Part shown: positions 1 to 6,346 of the stretch, piece after piece
Layout of the letters: the number at the start of each line of letters is the position of its first letter
How positions within the stretch are numbered: the first letter of the stretch is position 1
NCBI GenBank assembly: GCA_023395735.1
Contig: JAEWYI010000008.1
Coordinates: 1-23,708, forward strand
DNA from: Cyanobacteria bacterium OH_SFB_17
Lineage (GTDB): Bacteria; Cyanobacteriota; Vampirovibrionia; Gastranaerophilales; Gastranaerophilaceae
DNA length: 23,708 nt
Direction of reading: 5' to 3'
Position numbers and translations under genes: made by a program
Notes under the pieces: model-generated
The model's input: the letters and a program-made list of their open reading frames with translations, nothing else
What the model was told of the DNA's origin: nothing
The model's database searches: none

Positions 1-1320
1 GATGCTCTTTATTCAAAACCCGATTTCAATGACGAAGACGGGATTAAAGTAGCGCATCTTGAAACAGAATTTGCAGAACTCGACGGTTGGCAGGCAGAAT
101 CTTTGGCTGCTTCTTTGCTTAATGATTTGGGAATTTCCAACGAAATGCATTATATGTATATGAAAGATTTAGCAGGAAGCGAAAAGGTCAGGGTTTTACT
201 TGCACAAGCATTGTTCAAAACTCCTGATATCTTACTTTTAGATGAACCTACAAACCACTTGGATATTCACACAATCAAATGGCTTGAAGAATTTCTTATC
301 GAGTTTCCAAACACAGTTATCGTTGTTTCGCACGACAGAAACTTTCTTGATAACGTTTGTACACACATTGCGGATATCGATTTTGGAAAAATCCAGCTTT
401 ATCCGGGCAACTATTCTTTCTGGTCACAAGCAAGCCAGCTTGTTATGAAACAAAGAGAAGAAAAAAACAAACAAGTTGAAGAAAAAATGGAAGAGCTGAA
501 ATCATTTATCGCAAGATTCAGCGCCAACGCATCAAAAGCAAAACAGGCGACTTCCAGAAAAAACATCTTGGACAAACTTACACTTGAAGACATTAAACCA
601 TCGACAAGACAATATCCGAGAATCAGATTTAATTATGTAAAAATTCCAGGAAAAGATGTTTTGACTGTAAAAGGGCTTTCAAAAAGTGTTGAAGGCGAAG
701 TTTTGATGAAAAATTTCTCTATGGAAATATACCAAGGTCAAAAAATTGCATTTTTGGCAAAAGATCCTATGATTTTAACATCACTTTTCCAAATGCTGAC
801 AGGTGAAGATACACCTGATGAAGGTGAAATCAGATGGGGAGTTACGGCAACAAACTCATATTTCCCTAAAGATAATAACAAATTTTTCGAAAAAGATTTA
901 AATCTTATTCAATGGCTGGCACAATATTCACCTGATCAACACGTAAACTTTTTAAGAGGTTACTTGGGCAGAATGCTTTTCTCAGGAGATGATGCCGAAA
1001 AAAGCTCAACTGTTTTATCAGGTGGCGAAAAAGTAAGATGTATGTTTGCAAAAATGATGATAGCAGAAGCTAACGTATTGATTATGGACGAACCTACAAA
1101 CCATTTGGATTTGGAATCTATCACGGCTCTTAACAATGCGCTGATAGAATTTCCTGGAACAGTTCTTTTCACATCTCAAGATCATCAGTTTATCCAAACG
1201 GTTGCAGACAGAATAATCGAAATTGCACCAACTGGATTCATAAACTCTCACGAAAAATACGAAGACTATATCGAAAGTGAAGAAATACAAAAACGTCAAG
1301 CAGCTTTGTATAAAAAGTAA
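1..1320 (+). CDS. ybiT: ABC-F family ATPase, YbiT-like (5' end outside window)
   Basis: Soluble ABC-F ATPase, a family of ribosome-associated translation factors with two ABC domains and no membrane domain. The frame is open from base 1, so the start lies upstream of the window; the first in-frame TTG at 103 is not the true start. What is visible is the end of NBD1 (Walker B LLLDEPTNHLD near 232-264, intact H-loop SHD near 331), the inter-domain linker with the RFSANASKAKQATSR stretch typical of the YbiT clade (about 514-560), and all of NBD2. NBD2 keeps the LSGGEK signature (about 1015) and IMDEPTNHLD Walker B, but its P-loop position (about 754-786) reads FLAKDPMILTSL with no GKS/T, and its H-loop is SQD instead of SHD. 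NBD2 therefore looks unable to hydrolyse ATP normally. The identity of the clade is firm; the consequence for activity is inference. Confidence 0.92.
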   Translation, partial: DALYSKPDFNDEDGIKVAHLETEFAELDGWQAESLAASLLNDLGISNEMHYMYMKDLAGSEKVRVLLAQALFKTPDILLLDEPTNHLDIHTIKWLEEFLIEFPNTVIVVSHDRNFLDNVCTHIADIDFGKIQLYPGNYSFWSQASQLVMKQREEKNKQVEEKMEELKSFIARFSANASKAKQATSRKNILDKLTLEDIKPSTRQYPRIRFNYVKIPGKDVLTVKGLSKSVEGEVLMKNFSMEIYQGQKIAFLAKDPMILTSLFQMLTGEDTPDEGEIRWGVTATNSYFPKDNNKFFEKDLNLIQWLAQYSPDQHVNFLRGYLGRMLFSGDDAEKSSTVLSGGEKVRCMFAKMMIAEANVLIMDEPTNHLDLESITALNNALIEFPGTVLFTSQDHQFIQTVADRIIEIAPTGFINSHEKYEDYIESEEIQKRQAALYKK

Positions 1321-1552
1321 TTAATAAATCAATTATTTTTAATTCTTTACATCAGGCTAGTATTATAGTTTTGTTTGTGTTATCGTTGTAGTGTAAATAC
1401 TATACCCCAATATGAGTTGAAAAAGTTAATACAAACCAGTTTTCTATTAAGTGTCAATTTCGGGTTAAAGTAGCCGAACTTAATGTAATTTTAAAAAATG
1501 CTCTGTTATATTAAAGTTCTATAGTAAAAGAGTATTTAAAGAAAGAAATATT
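1321..1552 (+). other. Intergenic leader of the helicase gene
   Basis: This 232-nt AT-rich stretch holds no ORF worth calling and no clear terminator for the ABC-F gene. A weak promoter candidate is TTGTGT at 1375-1380 and TACTAT at 1398-1403 with a 17-nt spacer; AT-rich -10-like words (TATATT 1507, TATAGT 1520) lie closer to the helicase start. If the distal promoter is real the helicase mRNA has a leader of roughly 140 nt, as is common for cold-responsive helicase genes. The promoter call is uncertain. Confidence 0.3.
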
Positions 1553-3316
1553 ATGACGACACTTACCTCTGACACTTTGGATGCAATTCCAACGACAAAC
1601 GACATCTTAGTAACTGCAGAAGGATTTGCAAAACTCAACTTATCAAGCGAAATTTTAAAAGCTTTATCAGATATGAATTTTTCATCCCCTTCTTCTATTC
1701 AAGAAGAAGCTATTCCTGAAATATTAAAAGGAAACGACATTATCGCAAAAGCACCGACAGGAAGCGGAAAAACAGCGGCTTTTGCTATTCCTATTTTGGA
1801 AAAACTTGATAAATCACAAAAAAACATACAAGCCCTCGTTCTTTGTCCGACAAGAGAACTTACAATCCAAGTTCACAGAGAATTTGAAAAACTTACTAAA
1901 TACATGGAAAACATTTCTGTAGTTTCCATTTATGGCGGACAAAACATTGACAGACAGCTTAATGCTCTAAAAAAACAGCCGCAAGTAATTGTTGCAACCC
2001 CTGGAAGACTTATGGACCACTTAAGAAGAGGCAGTATAAAACTTGACTCTATCCATACAGCTGTACTTGATGAAGCTGATGAAATGCTTGATATGGGATT
2101 TAGAGAAGATATCCACACAATCCTTGATGATGCAAACAAAGAAAGACAAACAATTCTTTTTTCTGCAACTATGGCGAAAGATATCTTAGAAATTACAAAA
2201 AGATTTCAAAAAAGCCCAAACATTGTAGATGTTACAAATAACCTTGAAAACACCCCTGATATTGAACAACAATATTTTGAAGTCAGCGAAAAAGGGAAAA
2301 TTGAACTTTTAACAAGACTTCTTGACTTGCACACAATCAAGCTCGGCTTGGTTTTTTGTAATACAAAAAGTAACGTTGACAAAGTTGTAGAAAGCCTAAA
2401 AATGCGCGGATATTTCTCCGATGCAATGCACGGCGATATGAACCAAGCCCAACGCGAAAAAGTAATGAGAGGATTCAGAAACGGATCAGTTGAAATTCTT
2501 GTGGCTACTGACGTTGCAGGAAGAGGCATTGATGTTAAAAATGTAGAAGCTGTTTTTAATTATGACTTGCCAAGAGACGACGAAGATTACATTCACAGAG
2601 TCGGAAGAACAGGCAGAGCTGGTAATTCAGGTATCGCCTTCACATTTGTATCAAGAAAACAAACTCAAAGCCTTAAAAGAATTGAACGTGCAAACGGAAT
2701 TCAAATATTACAAAAAGAAATTCCATCTTTTGAAGAATTGGAAACTTCAAGAACTACCGTTTTCCAAAACAAATTGGAAAAAATGATAAAAGACGAAGAT
2801 TTATCAACTTATAAAAACGAAATTCTAAGCTTGTCTTCAGATATGGAACTTTTGGACATAGCAGCAGCACTTTTAAAATTATCAAAAAAATCCAACAAAA
2901 AATTGGTCGAAACAACTGTAGTTTTCGATGATTTTTCAGATGAAAAAGAATCAAGATCAAGAAGCAGAGGAAGCAGAGGCCGCGGCAGCAGAGAAAACAG
3001 AAACAGAAGTGGCAGAGATGGTAGAGATGGTAGAAACAGAAGCGACAACCGTGGTTCAAATTCAAGAAATCGCGACCGCGACAACAGAAAATTTGATGAA
3101 GTAAATATCAAGTCAAACGAAAACTTTTCGGATAAAAACATGAGGAAAGACTCAAATAAAAAGAAGTCTTCGCACAAGAAAAATCCGACTGTTAACGAAA
3201 TGATAAATGCTTTAAAAACATTAAAAGAACCAATTGCCAGCAAAAAAGAATACAAAGAAAAAATGAACGGCGCTAATAAAGTTAAAAGCTTTAAAAAATC
3301 AAAGAAAAAATATTAG
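1553..3316 (+). CDS. DEAD-box ATP-dependent RNA helicase (CshA/DeaD type)
   Basis: RNA helicase expected to unwind short RNA duplexes in ribosome assembly, mRNA decay or cold adaptation. All superfamily 2 motifs are present: Q motif with F25 and Q50, motif I APTGSGKT (67-74), PTRELT (99-104), TPGR (149-152), DEAD (173-176), SAT (204-206), motif V ATDVAGRGID (318-327) and HRVGRTGR (348-355). After the two RecA domains comes a helical region (about 380-455), then an Arg/Gly/Ser-rich tail (about 467-512) and a Lys-rich end (about 520-587); such basic tails usually bind RNA nonspecifically. At 587 residues it is longer than a minimal helicase because of this tail. The ATG at 1553 follows a purine-rich but weak ribosome site. 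A strong terminator lies just downstream. The exact orthologue (CshA, CshB, DeaD, RhlE) cannot be fixed from sequence alone. Confidence 0.95.
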   Translation: MTTLTSDTLDAIPTTNDILVTAEGFAKLNLSSEILKALSDMNFSSPSSIQEEAIPEILKGNDIIAKAPTGSGKTAAFAIPILEKLDKSQKNIQALVLCPTRELTIQVHREFEKLTKYMENISVVSIYGGQNIDRQLNALKKQPQVIVATPGRLMDHLRRGSIKLDSIHTAVLDEADEMLDMGFREDIHTILDDANKERQTILFSATMAKDILEITKRFQKSPNIVDVTNNLENTPDIEQQYFEVSEKGKIELLTRLLDLHTIKLGLVFCNTKSNVDKVVESLKMRGYFSDAMHGDMNQAQREKVMRGFRNGSVEILVATDVAGRGIDVKNVEAVFNYDLPRDDEDYIHRVGRTGRAGNSGIAFTFVSRKQTQSLKRIERANGIQILQKEIPSFEELETSRTTVFQNKLEKMIKDEDLSTYKNEILSLSSDMELLDIAAALLKLSKKSNKKLVETTVVFDDFSDEKESRSRSRGSRGRGSRENRNRSGRDGRDGRNRSDNRGSNSRNRDRDNRKFDEVNIKSNENFSDKNMRKDSNKKKSSHKKNPTVNEMINALKTLKEPIASKKEYKEKMNGANKVKSFKKSKKKY

Positions 3317-3328
3317 GGATATAAAATA

Positions 3329-3368
3329 AAAAACGGGGCGAAAAGTTTCACTTTTCGCCCCGTTTTTA
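3329..3368 (+). terminator. Intrinsic terminator of the helicase gene
   Basis: A near-perfect hairpin, ACGGGGCGAAAAG (3333-3345), loop TTTCA, CTTTTCGCCCCGT (3351-3363), is followed by a T-run. It sits 12 nt after the helicase stop. The A-rich 5' flank means it could also act on the opposite strand. Confidence 0.93.
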
Positions 3369-3393
3369 TTTGCACAAATCTCAGTACAATTAA

Positions 3394-3425
3394 TATAAAA
3401 AGGCCTTCGGCTATACCGAAGGCCT
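3394..3425 (-). terminator. Intrinsic terminator of the processing protease gene
   Basis: The 10-bp perfect stem AGGCCTTCGG (3401-3410) / CCGAAGGCCT (3416-3425) has a 5-nt loop. Read on the minus strand it is followed by a T-run (3397-3401). It lies 16 nt beyond the protease stop and faces the helicase terminator, so the convergent genes are insulated from each other. Confidence 0.9.
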
Positions 3426-3441
3426 CGCAACTTATAATTTT

Positions 3442-4665
3442 TTAGTTAGAATAACAGCTTTTTCTATTAATCAAATCAAGTAAAACTTCATTTGCTTTTT
3501 TAAGTTGTTTATCATCTTTGTTTTTAATATCATCTTCACTCAATTCAACCTTGATATCTGGCTCAATCCCTTTTTTGTTAATATCTGTGCCGTTTGGGGT
3601 CAAATATTTTTGGATTGTGATATTAACGCCTGAATTGTTTGGCAATCTATTAATTTCTTGTACTAGCCCTTTTCCGAATGATTTTTCACCAACAAGGACA
3701 GCTCTTTTATTATCTTTTAAAGCCCCTGACAAGATTTCACTTGCACTTGCTGAACCTTTGTTGATTAAGACAACCAACGGTTTGCTTGTAACAGGAGAAC
3801 GGCTTGCTCTTTGAGTTTCTTTGTAACCGTCTCTATCAACAGTGCTTACGATTACTCCGCCTTGCAAAAACATATTTGAAATATATATCGCATTTGTCAA
3901 CAATCCGCCAGGATTGGAACGTAGGTCAACTATATAACCTTTTTTGTCTTTTGCGTTAAGCAAAGCTTCTTGAAATTCTTTTGCCGCATTTTTGCTGATG
4001 AATGAACTTAGTCTGATATAAGCCACATCTCCGCTTAATTTTACGTCATTAGGAATTTTTGTAGAAACAGCTTTTAGCTCGATTTCTTTTCTTGCAATAT
4101 TGTAAGTTTTAAGCTCATCTTTTCTTTTGATGAGAAGTTTCACAGTAGTGCCTTCTTCGCCACGGATTTTGTCTGCAGCTTTGTCAATTGTAATACCTTT
4201 TGTGCTAACGCCGTCAATTTCTAAAATTTCGTCTTCAGCAAGAAGTCCTGCTTTTTCTGCCGGCGAATCTTCAATTGGGGCAATAACCATCAATTTGCCT
4301 TCTTTTGTTGCGATTTGAATCCCAATACCTTTTAAAGAACCTTTAATTGAGCTTGTTTCTTCTGCAAAATCTTTTGGATCTAAAAACTTTGTATAAGGGT
4401 CGTCTAAACTTGCAACCATAGTTCCGATTGCAACATAAGCATCTTCGTCTGTTTTTATATAATTGTCATACTTGTGTCTCCAAGTACCCCAATCTTGCAT
4501 GTTGCTGCTTTGATCAACGTATTTTGTATTTATCAGGCGCCAAACATTGTCATACAAATCAGTTGGCTGATACGCGAATGCCACACTGCTCAATATAAAA
4601 GACAATCCTAAAGCGATAACACCGACCAACGGCATGCTTTTCTTAATTTCTTTTCTCAAATTCAT
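3442..4665 (-). CDS. ctpA: C-terminal processing peptidase (S41, CtpA/Prc family)
   Basis: Serine protease of the S41 family that trims or degrades proteins outside the cytoplasmic membrane; in cyanobacteria CtpA matures photosystem II protein D1, a substrate not expected here. Residues 1-31 form a signal peptide or membrane anchor (basic start, hydrophobic 12-30, AFA). A PDZ domain lies at about 108-190 and the catalytic domain follows. The Ser/Lys dyad is Ser307 in GSASASE and Lys332 in GEKSFGKG, spaced 25 residues apart as in E. coli Prc. The 407-residue length is typical. The ATG at 4665 has a clear GAGGAG ribosome site about 9 nt upstream. The gene is monocistronic: divergent from the 4844 gene and closed by its own terminator. 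Confidence 0.95.
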   Translation of the reverse strand: MNLRKEIKKSMPLVGVIALGLSFILSSVAFAYQPTDLYDNVWRLINTKYVDQSSNMQDWGTWRHKYDNYIKTDEDAYVAIGTMVASLDDPYTKFLDPKDFAEETSSIKGSLKGIGIQIATKEGKLMVIAPIEDSPAEKAGLLAEDEILEIDGVSTKGITIDKAADKIRGEEGTTVKLLIKRKDELKTYNIARKEIELKAVSTKIPNDVKLSGDVAYIRLSSFISKNAAKEFQEALLNAKDKKGYIVDLRSNPGGLLTNAIYISNMFLQGGVIVSTVDRDGYKETQRASRSPVTSKPLVVLINKGSASASEILSGALKDNKRAVLVGEKSFGKGLVQEINRLPNNSGVNITIQKYLTPNGTDINKKGIEPDIKVELSEDDIKNKDDKQLKKANEVLLDLINRKSCYSN

Positions 4666-4776
4666 TTAACCTTACTCCTCAAACTTGCTAAGCCATTCAA
4701 CTTATCTTATAACATTATTACACAACATGATTAATAAGATGTAATTTTTCCAAAAATGTTTCAATAATTTTTTAAA

Positions 4777-4804
4777 TTGTAATATTTTTTTTTTGCGATA
4801 CAAT
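4777..4804 (+). promoter_or_regulatory. Putative promoter for the 4844-5634 gene pair
   Basis: TTGTAA (4777-4782) and TACAAT (4799-4804) are separated by 16 nt, most of it a T-tract that would bend the DNA. It lies 40 nt before the first start codon and diverges from the protease gene. Assigned by consensus only. Confidence 0.5.
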
Positions 4805-4843
4805 GGAAATGTTGAACAATAAAGAAATTAAGAGGGAAATAAT

Positions 4844-4966
4844 ATGCACGAATATGTATTCAAAATGAAAAAAGGCGACATCGAAATCGAACTAAAATCA
4901 GACGATTTGGAATTTGTTGAACAACAACTCAACAAATGGCGCGAAGATATAATGCAAAAAGGTTAG
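4844..4966 (+). CDS. 40-residue small protein, paralogue of the next protein's N-terminus
   Basis: Complete small ORF with an AGAGGGA ribosome site 6-7 nt before the ATG, ending 8 nt before the next start. The product is MHEYVFKMKKGD...MQKG. It shares the pattern Y-x-F-x-x-K-K-G-(D/N)-I near the start and V-E-(Q/R)-Q-(L/F)-x-x-W about 15 residues later with residues 4-33 of the 219-residue protein encoded just downstream. Predicted strand-strand-helix, charged, no signal or membrane segment. It appears to be a free-standing copy of that domain, made by duplication. Function unknown. Because it is so short it is easily missed in annotation, but the ribosome site, spacing and paralogy together make it a credible gene. 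Confidence 0.8.
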   Translation: MHEYVFKMKKGDIEIELKSDDLEFVEQQLNKWREDIMQKG

Positions 4967-4974
4967 GTTGATAA

Positions 4975-5634
4975 ATGTCAAAATACACTTTTACATTTAA
5001 AAAAGGGAACATAACCGTTGATTTTTCTACAAGCGACAAAGAAGTAGTGGAAAGACAGTTCCAAATTTGGGTTAATGATGCGACTGAATACGCAAAAACT
5101 CACCCAAAACAAGCTGTTTTGAAACAAGAAACTGTAGCACCTAAACAAGAAGAATCAAAACCTAAACAACAAGAATCTCAAGCCGACAAAGAAGTTTTAG
5201 AAAAGGCATCAAACCTTTTAAAAACAATAAATTCTATCCAAAATCCGCAGCCAGAAATAAAAGAAGAAACACCAGCTGCTAACTTTGATGAAATTCTTGA
5301 GAAAACAGTAGAAAATCCTACGTTTGAGCCTGTTAAGTCAAAAGATCAAGTCTTTTTAAATTTAATTAATGCAAAAAACACAACGGACAAATTCCATTAC
5401 CTTATGATTACGGCTTATTACCTTTCTGAATTTGAGAAAAAAGAAATTTTTACTCTTAAACAAATCAATGCAAAATTAATGCAAAATTTGTCAGAAGTAA
5501 TTGACCATGGAATGTTGCAAGAAGCAATAAACCAACGCTTTATAGAATTAGTACCTGATTTGACAGGCACTAGCGAAGTCGGAGAATACCGATTGACAAG
5601 CGAAGGGGAAGAATTTTTCGCAAACAAAATCTAA
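4975..5634 (+). CDS. Hypothetical protein: small N-terminal domain, linker, winged-helix-like C-terminus
   Basis: I do not recognise a named family. The 219 residues divide into three parts. The N-terminal module (about 1-40) is paralogous to the 40-residue protein encoded upstream. The low-complexity Lys/Glu/Gln/Pro linker (about 41-120) is probably disordered. The helical C-terminal domain (about 125-219) carries LTSEGEEFF near its end, a pattern common in the wing of winged-helix proteins. It has no signal peptide or membrane segment, so it is probably cytoplasmic. The ATG at 4975 has an AGGTTG-type ribosome site and lies 8 nt after the previous stop, so the two genes form an operon. A regulatory or adaptor role is possible, but nothing in the sequence proves it. 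Confidence 0.82.
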   Translation: MSKYTFTFKKGNITVDFSTSDKEVVERQFQIWVNDATEYAKTHPKQAVLKQETVAPKQEESKPKQQESQADKEVLEKASNLLKTINSIQNPQPEIKEETPAANFDEILEKTVENPTFEPVKSKDQVFLNLINAKNTTDKFHYLMITAYYLSEFEKKEIFTLKQINAKLMQNLSEVIDHGMLQEAINQRFIELVPDLTGTSEVGEYRLTSEGEEFFANKI

Positions 5635-5642
5635 AAAAGTAC

Positions 5643-5671
5643 TGGACAGACGTTTTTGTTTATACTATGAT
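5643..5671 (+). promoter_or_regulatory. Putative distal promoter of the tRNA-Leu locus
   Basis: TGGACA (5643-5648) and TATGAT (5666-5671) are 17 nt apart. The -10 lies inside an inverted repeat, GTTTATA (5658-5664) / TATAAAC (5672-5678), which could be an operator or a hairpin. Together with the next candidate it would drive the repeat units and tRNA-Leu. Confidence 0.45.
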
Positions 5672-5701
5672 TATAAACAGGCTGAAAAGTGCCTAAGCAA
5701 A

Positions 5702-5730
5702 TTGACAAATTAATATTTATTTTGTAAAAA
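5702..5730 (+). promoter_or_regulatory. Putative proximal promoter of the tRNA-Leu locus
   Basis: A perfect TTGACA -35 (5702-5707) is followed after 17 nt by TAAAAA (5725-5730). The -10 is weak. The transcript would begin near 5737 and include a hairpin, TCTGTTTTGC (5747-5756) / GCA-AT-AAACAGA (5761-5772), before the first repeat unit. Confidence 0.5.
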
Positions 5731-5788
5731 ATCAAAAAGACCTTAGTCTGTTTTGCTTTAGCAATAAACAGATAGACCTATTTTACAA

Positions 5789-5899
5789 AATAAGTATGCC
5801 TCGGTGGCAAGGACTCCGCGAGAACGATTAAGTATCGTTCGAGATGGAGGGGAGGTTAGACGCTCGTGTCTACCAGTTCCACTAGAGCATTGAAAACTG
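5789..5899 (+). repeat. tRNA-Leu-mimicking repeat, unit A1
   Basis: First of two tandem units with a 111-nt period; the structured core is 5796-5890. It begins with GCCTCGGTGGC, matching 10 of the first 11 nt of the nearby tRNA-Leu. The fold is a three-way junction. P1 pairs ATGC and GGTGG with the 3' end. P2 is CTCC/GGAG plus the perfect 7-bp stem GAACGAT/ATCGTTC. P3 is TAGACG/TGTCTA with a CTCG loop. The 3' arm from GTGTCTACC to about 5884 is the reverse complement of a leucine-type D-arm with a GTG/CAC D-stem. The two cores differ at 7 of 95 positions. No coding capacity is seen. Confidence 0.88.
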
Positions 5900-6010
5900 A
5901 ATAAGTATGCCTCGGTGGCAAGGACTCCACGAGAACGATTAAGTATCGTTCGAGATGGAGGGGAGGTTAGACGCTCGCGTCTACCGATTCCGCCAAAGCA
6001 TGCAAATGAT
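5900..6010 (+). repeat. tRNA-Leu-mimicking repeat, unit A2
   Basis: Second unit; core 5907-6001. The fold is the same as in A1, with P3 TAGACG/CGTCTA. Its 3' arm (5976-5995) is exactly complementary over 20 nt to positions 6032-6051 of tRNA-Leu, covering the end of the acceptor region and the whole D-arm. It ends 14-24 nt before the tRNA and is presumably transcribed with it. Differences from A1 cluster in the 3' arm and exchange a GTG/CAC D-stem complement for GCG/CGC, as between two leucine isoacceptors. Confidence 0.88.
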
Positions 6011-6024
6011 AAAAAAAGAAATGA

Positions 6025-6110
6025 GCCCCGGTGGCGGAATCGGTAGACGCGTTGGACTTAAAATCCAATTGGGTTAATACTCAGTGCCAGTTCAAGTCTG
6101 GCCCGGGGCA
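6025..6110 (+). tRNA. tRNA-Leu (anticodon UAA)
   Basis: An 86-nt class II tRNA. The acceptor stem is GCCCCGG (6025-6031) / CCGGGGC (6103-6109) with discriminator A6110. The D-stem is GCG/CGC with loop GAATCGGTAGA. The anticodon stem TTGGA/TCCAA encloses loop CTTAAAA, anticodon TAA (6059-6061), reading UUA and UUG. The long variable arm pairs TGGGT with ACTCA, and the T-arm is GCCAG-TTCAAGT-CTGGC. CCA is not encoded. It lies directly after two repeat units that imitate its 5' end. In an AT-rich genome UUA is a heavily used codon, so this is likely an essential isoacceptor. Confidence 0.97.
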
Positions 6111-6314
6111 CTCTCTTTAAATTATTAATTAATAACAAACAATTATACATTTACAACTAAATAGCAAATCGTATTTGGGGCGTTAGCGCCCAGCAATAAA
6201 GAAATTTATTAGCCGAAAATAGCAAAAATGCTTATGATTTTTGAGGTTTTGAAATGATTAAGCGACGACTTTGGAAATATTTAATTATGAATACGCACAA
6301 AGTTTAATATAAAG
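6111..6314 (+). other. Trailer between tRNA-Leu and its terminator
   Basis: AT-rich sequence with one compact hairpin, GGGCG-TTAG-CGCCC (6178-6191), that lacks a T-run, and one possible 17-codon ORF near the end. Nothing else is recognisable. The first convincing terminator is at 6315, so the tRNA precursor may have a trailer of about 200 nt. Confidence 0.4.
6254..6307 (+). CDS. Possible 17-residue peptide
   Basis: ATG to TAA encodes MIKRRLWKYLIMNTHKV, a basic peptide. GAGG lies 8 nt before the ATG, and the stop falls just before a terminator hairpin. Size and composition alone cannot separate it from chance. Confidence 0.2.
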   Translation: MIKRRLWKYLIMNTHKV

Positions 6315-6346
6315 GATCTGTCTCTTTGGGGACGGGTCTTTTTTTT
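6315..6346 (+). terminator. Intrinsic terminator of the tRNA-Leu locus
   Basis: The 10-bp stem GATCTGTCTC (6315-6324) / GGGACGGGTC (6329-6338), with several G-T pairs and loop TTTG, is followed by eight T residues (6339-6346). It overlaps the stop of the converging small membrane protein gene. Confidence 0.85.

Noticed and set aside
2754..3255. Long antisense ORFs within the helicase 3' region
   Set aside because: They mirror the Arg/Ser/Lys-rich tail, giving Leu/Phe/Ser-rich junk with no ribosome site or family pattern.
5796..6001. Minus-strand tRNA-Leu genes or pseudogenes in the A units
   Set aside because: The minus strand contains a good leucine D-arm and an acceptor-like closing stem, but no anticodon stem-loop and no T-arm can be formed, and both copies preserve a different three-stem fold. 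A decayed tRNA would not be kept so similar in tandem.
5789..6010. CRISPR array or T-box leader
   Set aside because: The repeats are about 110 nt and nearly contiguous, with no short repeat/unique spacer alternation and no cas genes. No T-box GGTGG antiterminator followed by a terminator and aminoacyl-tRNA gene is present; the downstream gene is a tRNA itself.
6178..6191. Terminator directly after tRNA-Leu
   Set aside because: The GGGCG/CGCCC hairpin has no T-run on either strand; the convincing terminator is at 6315-6346.
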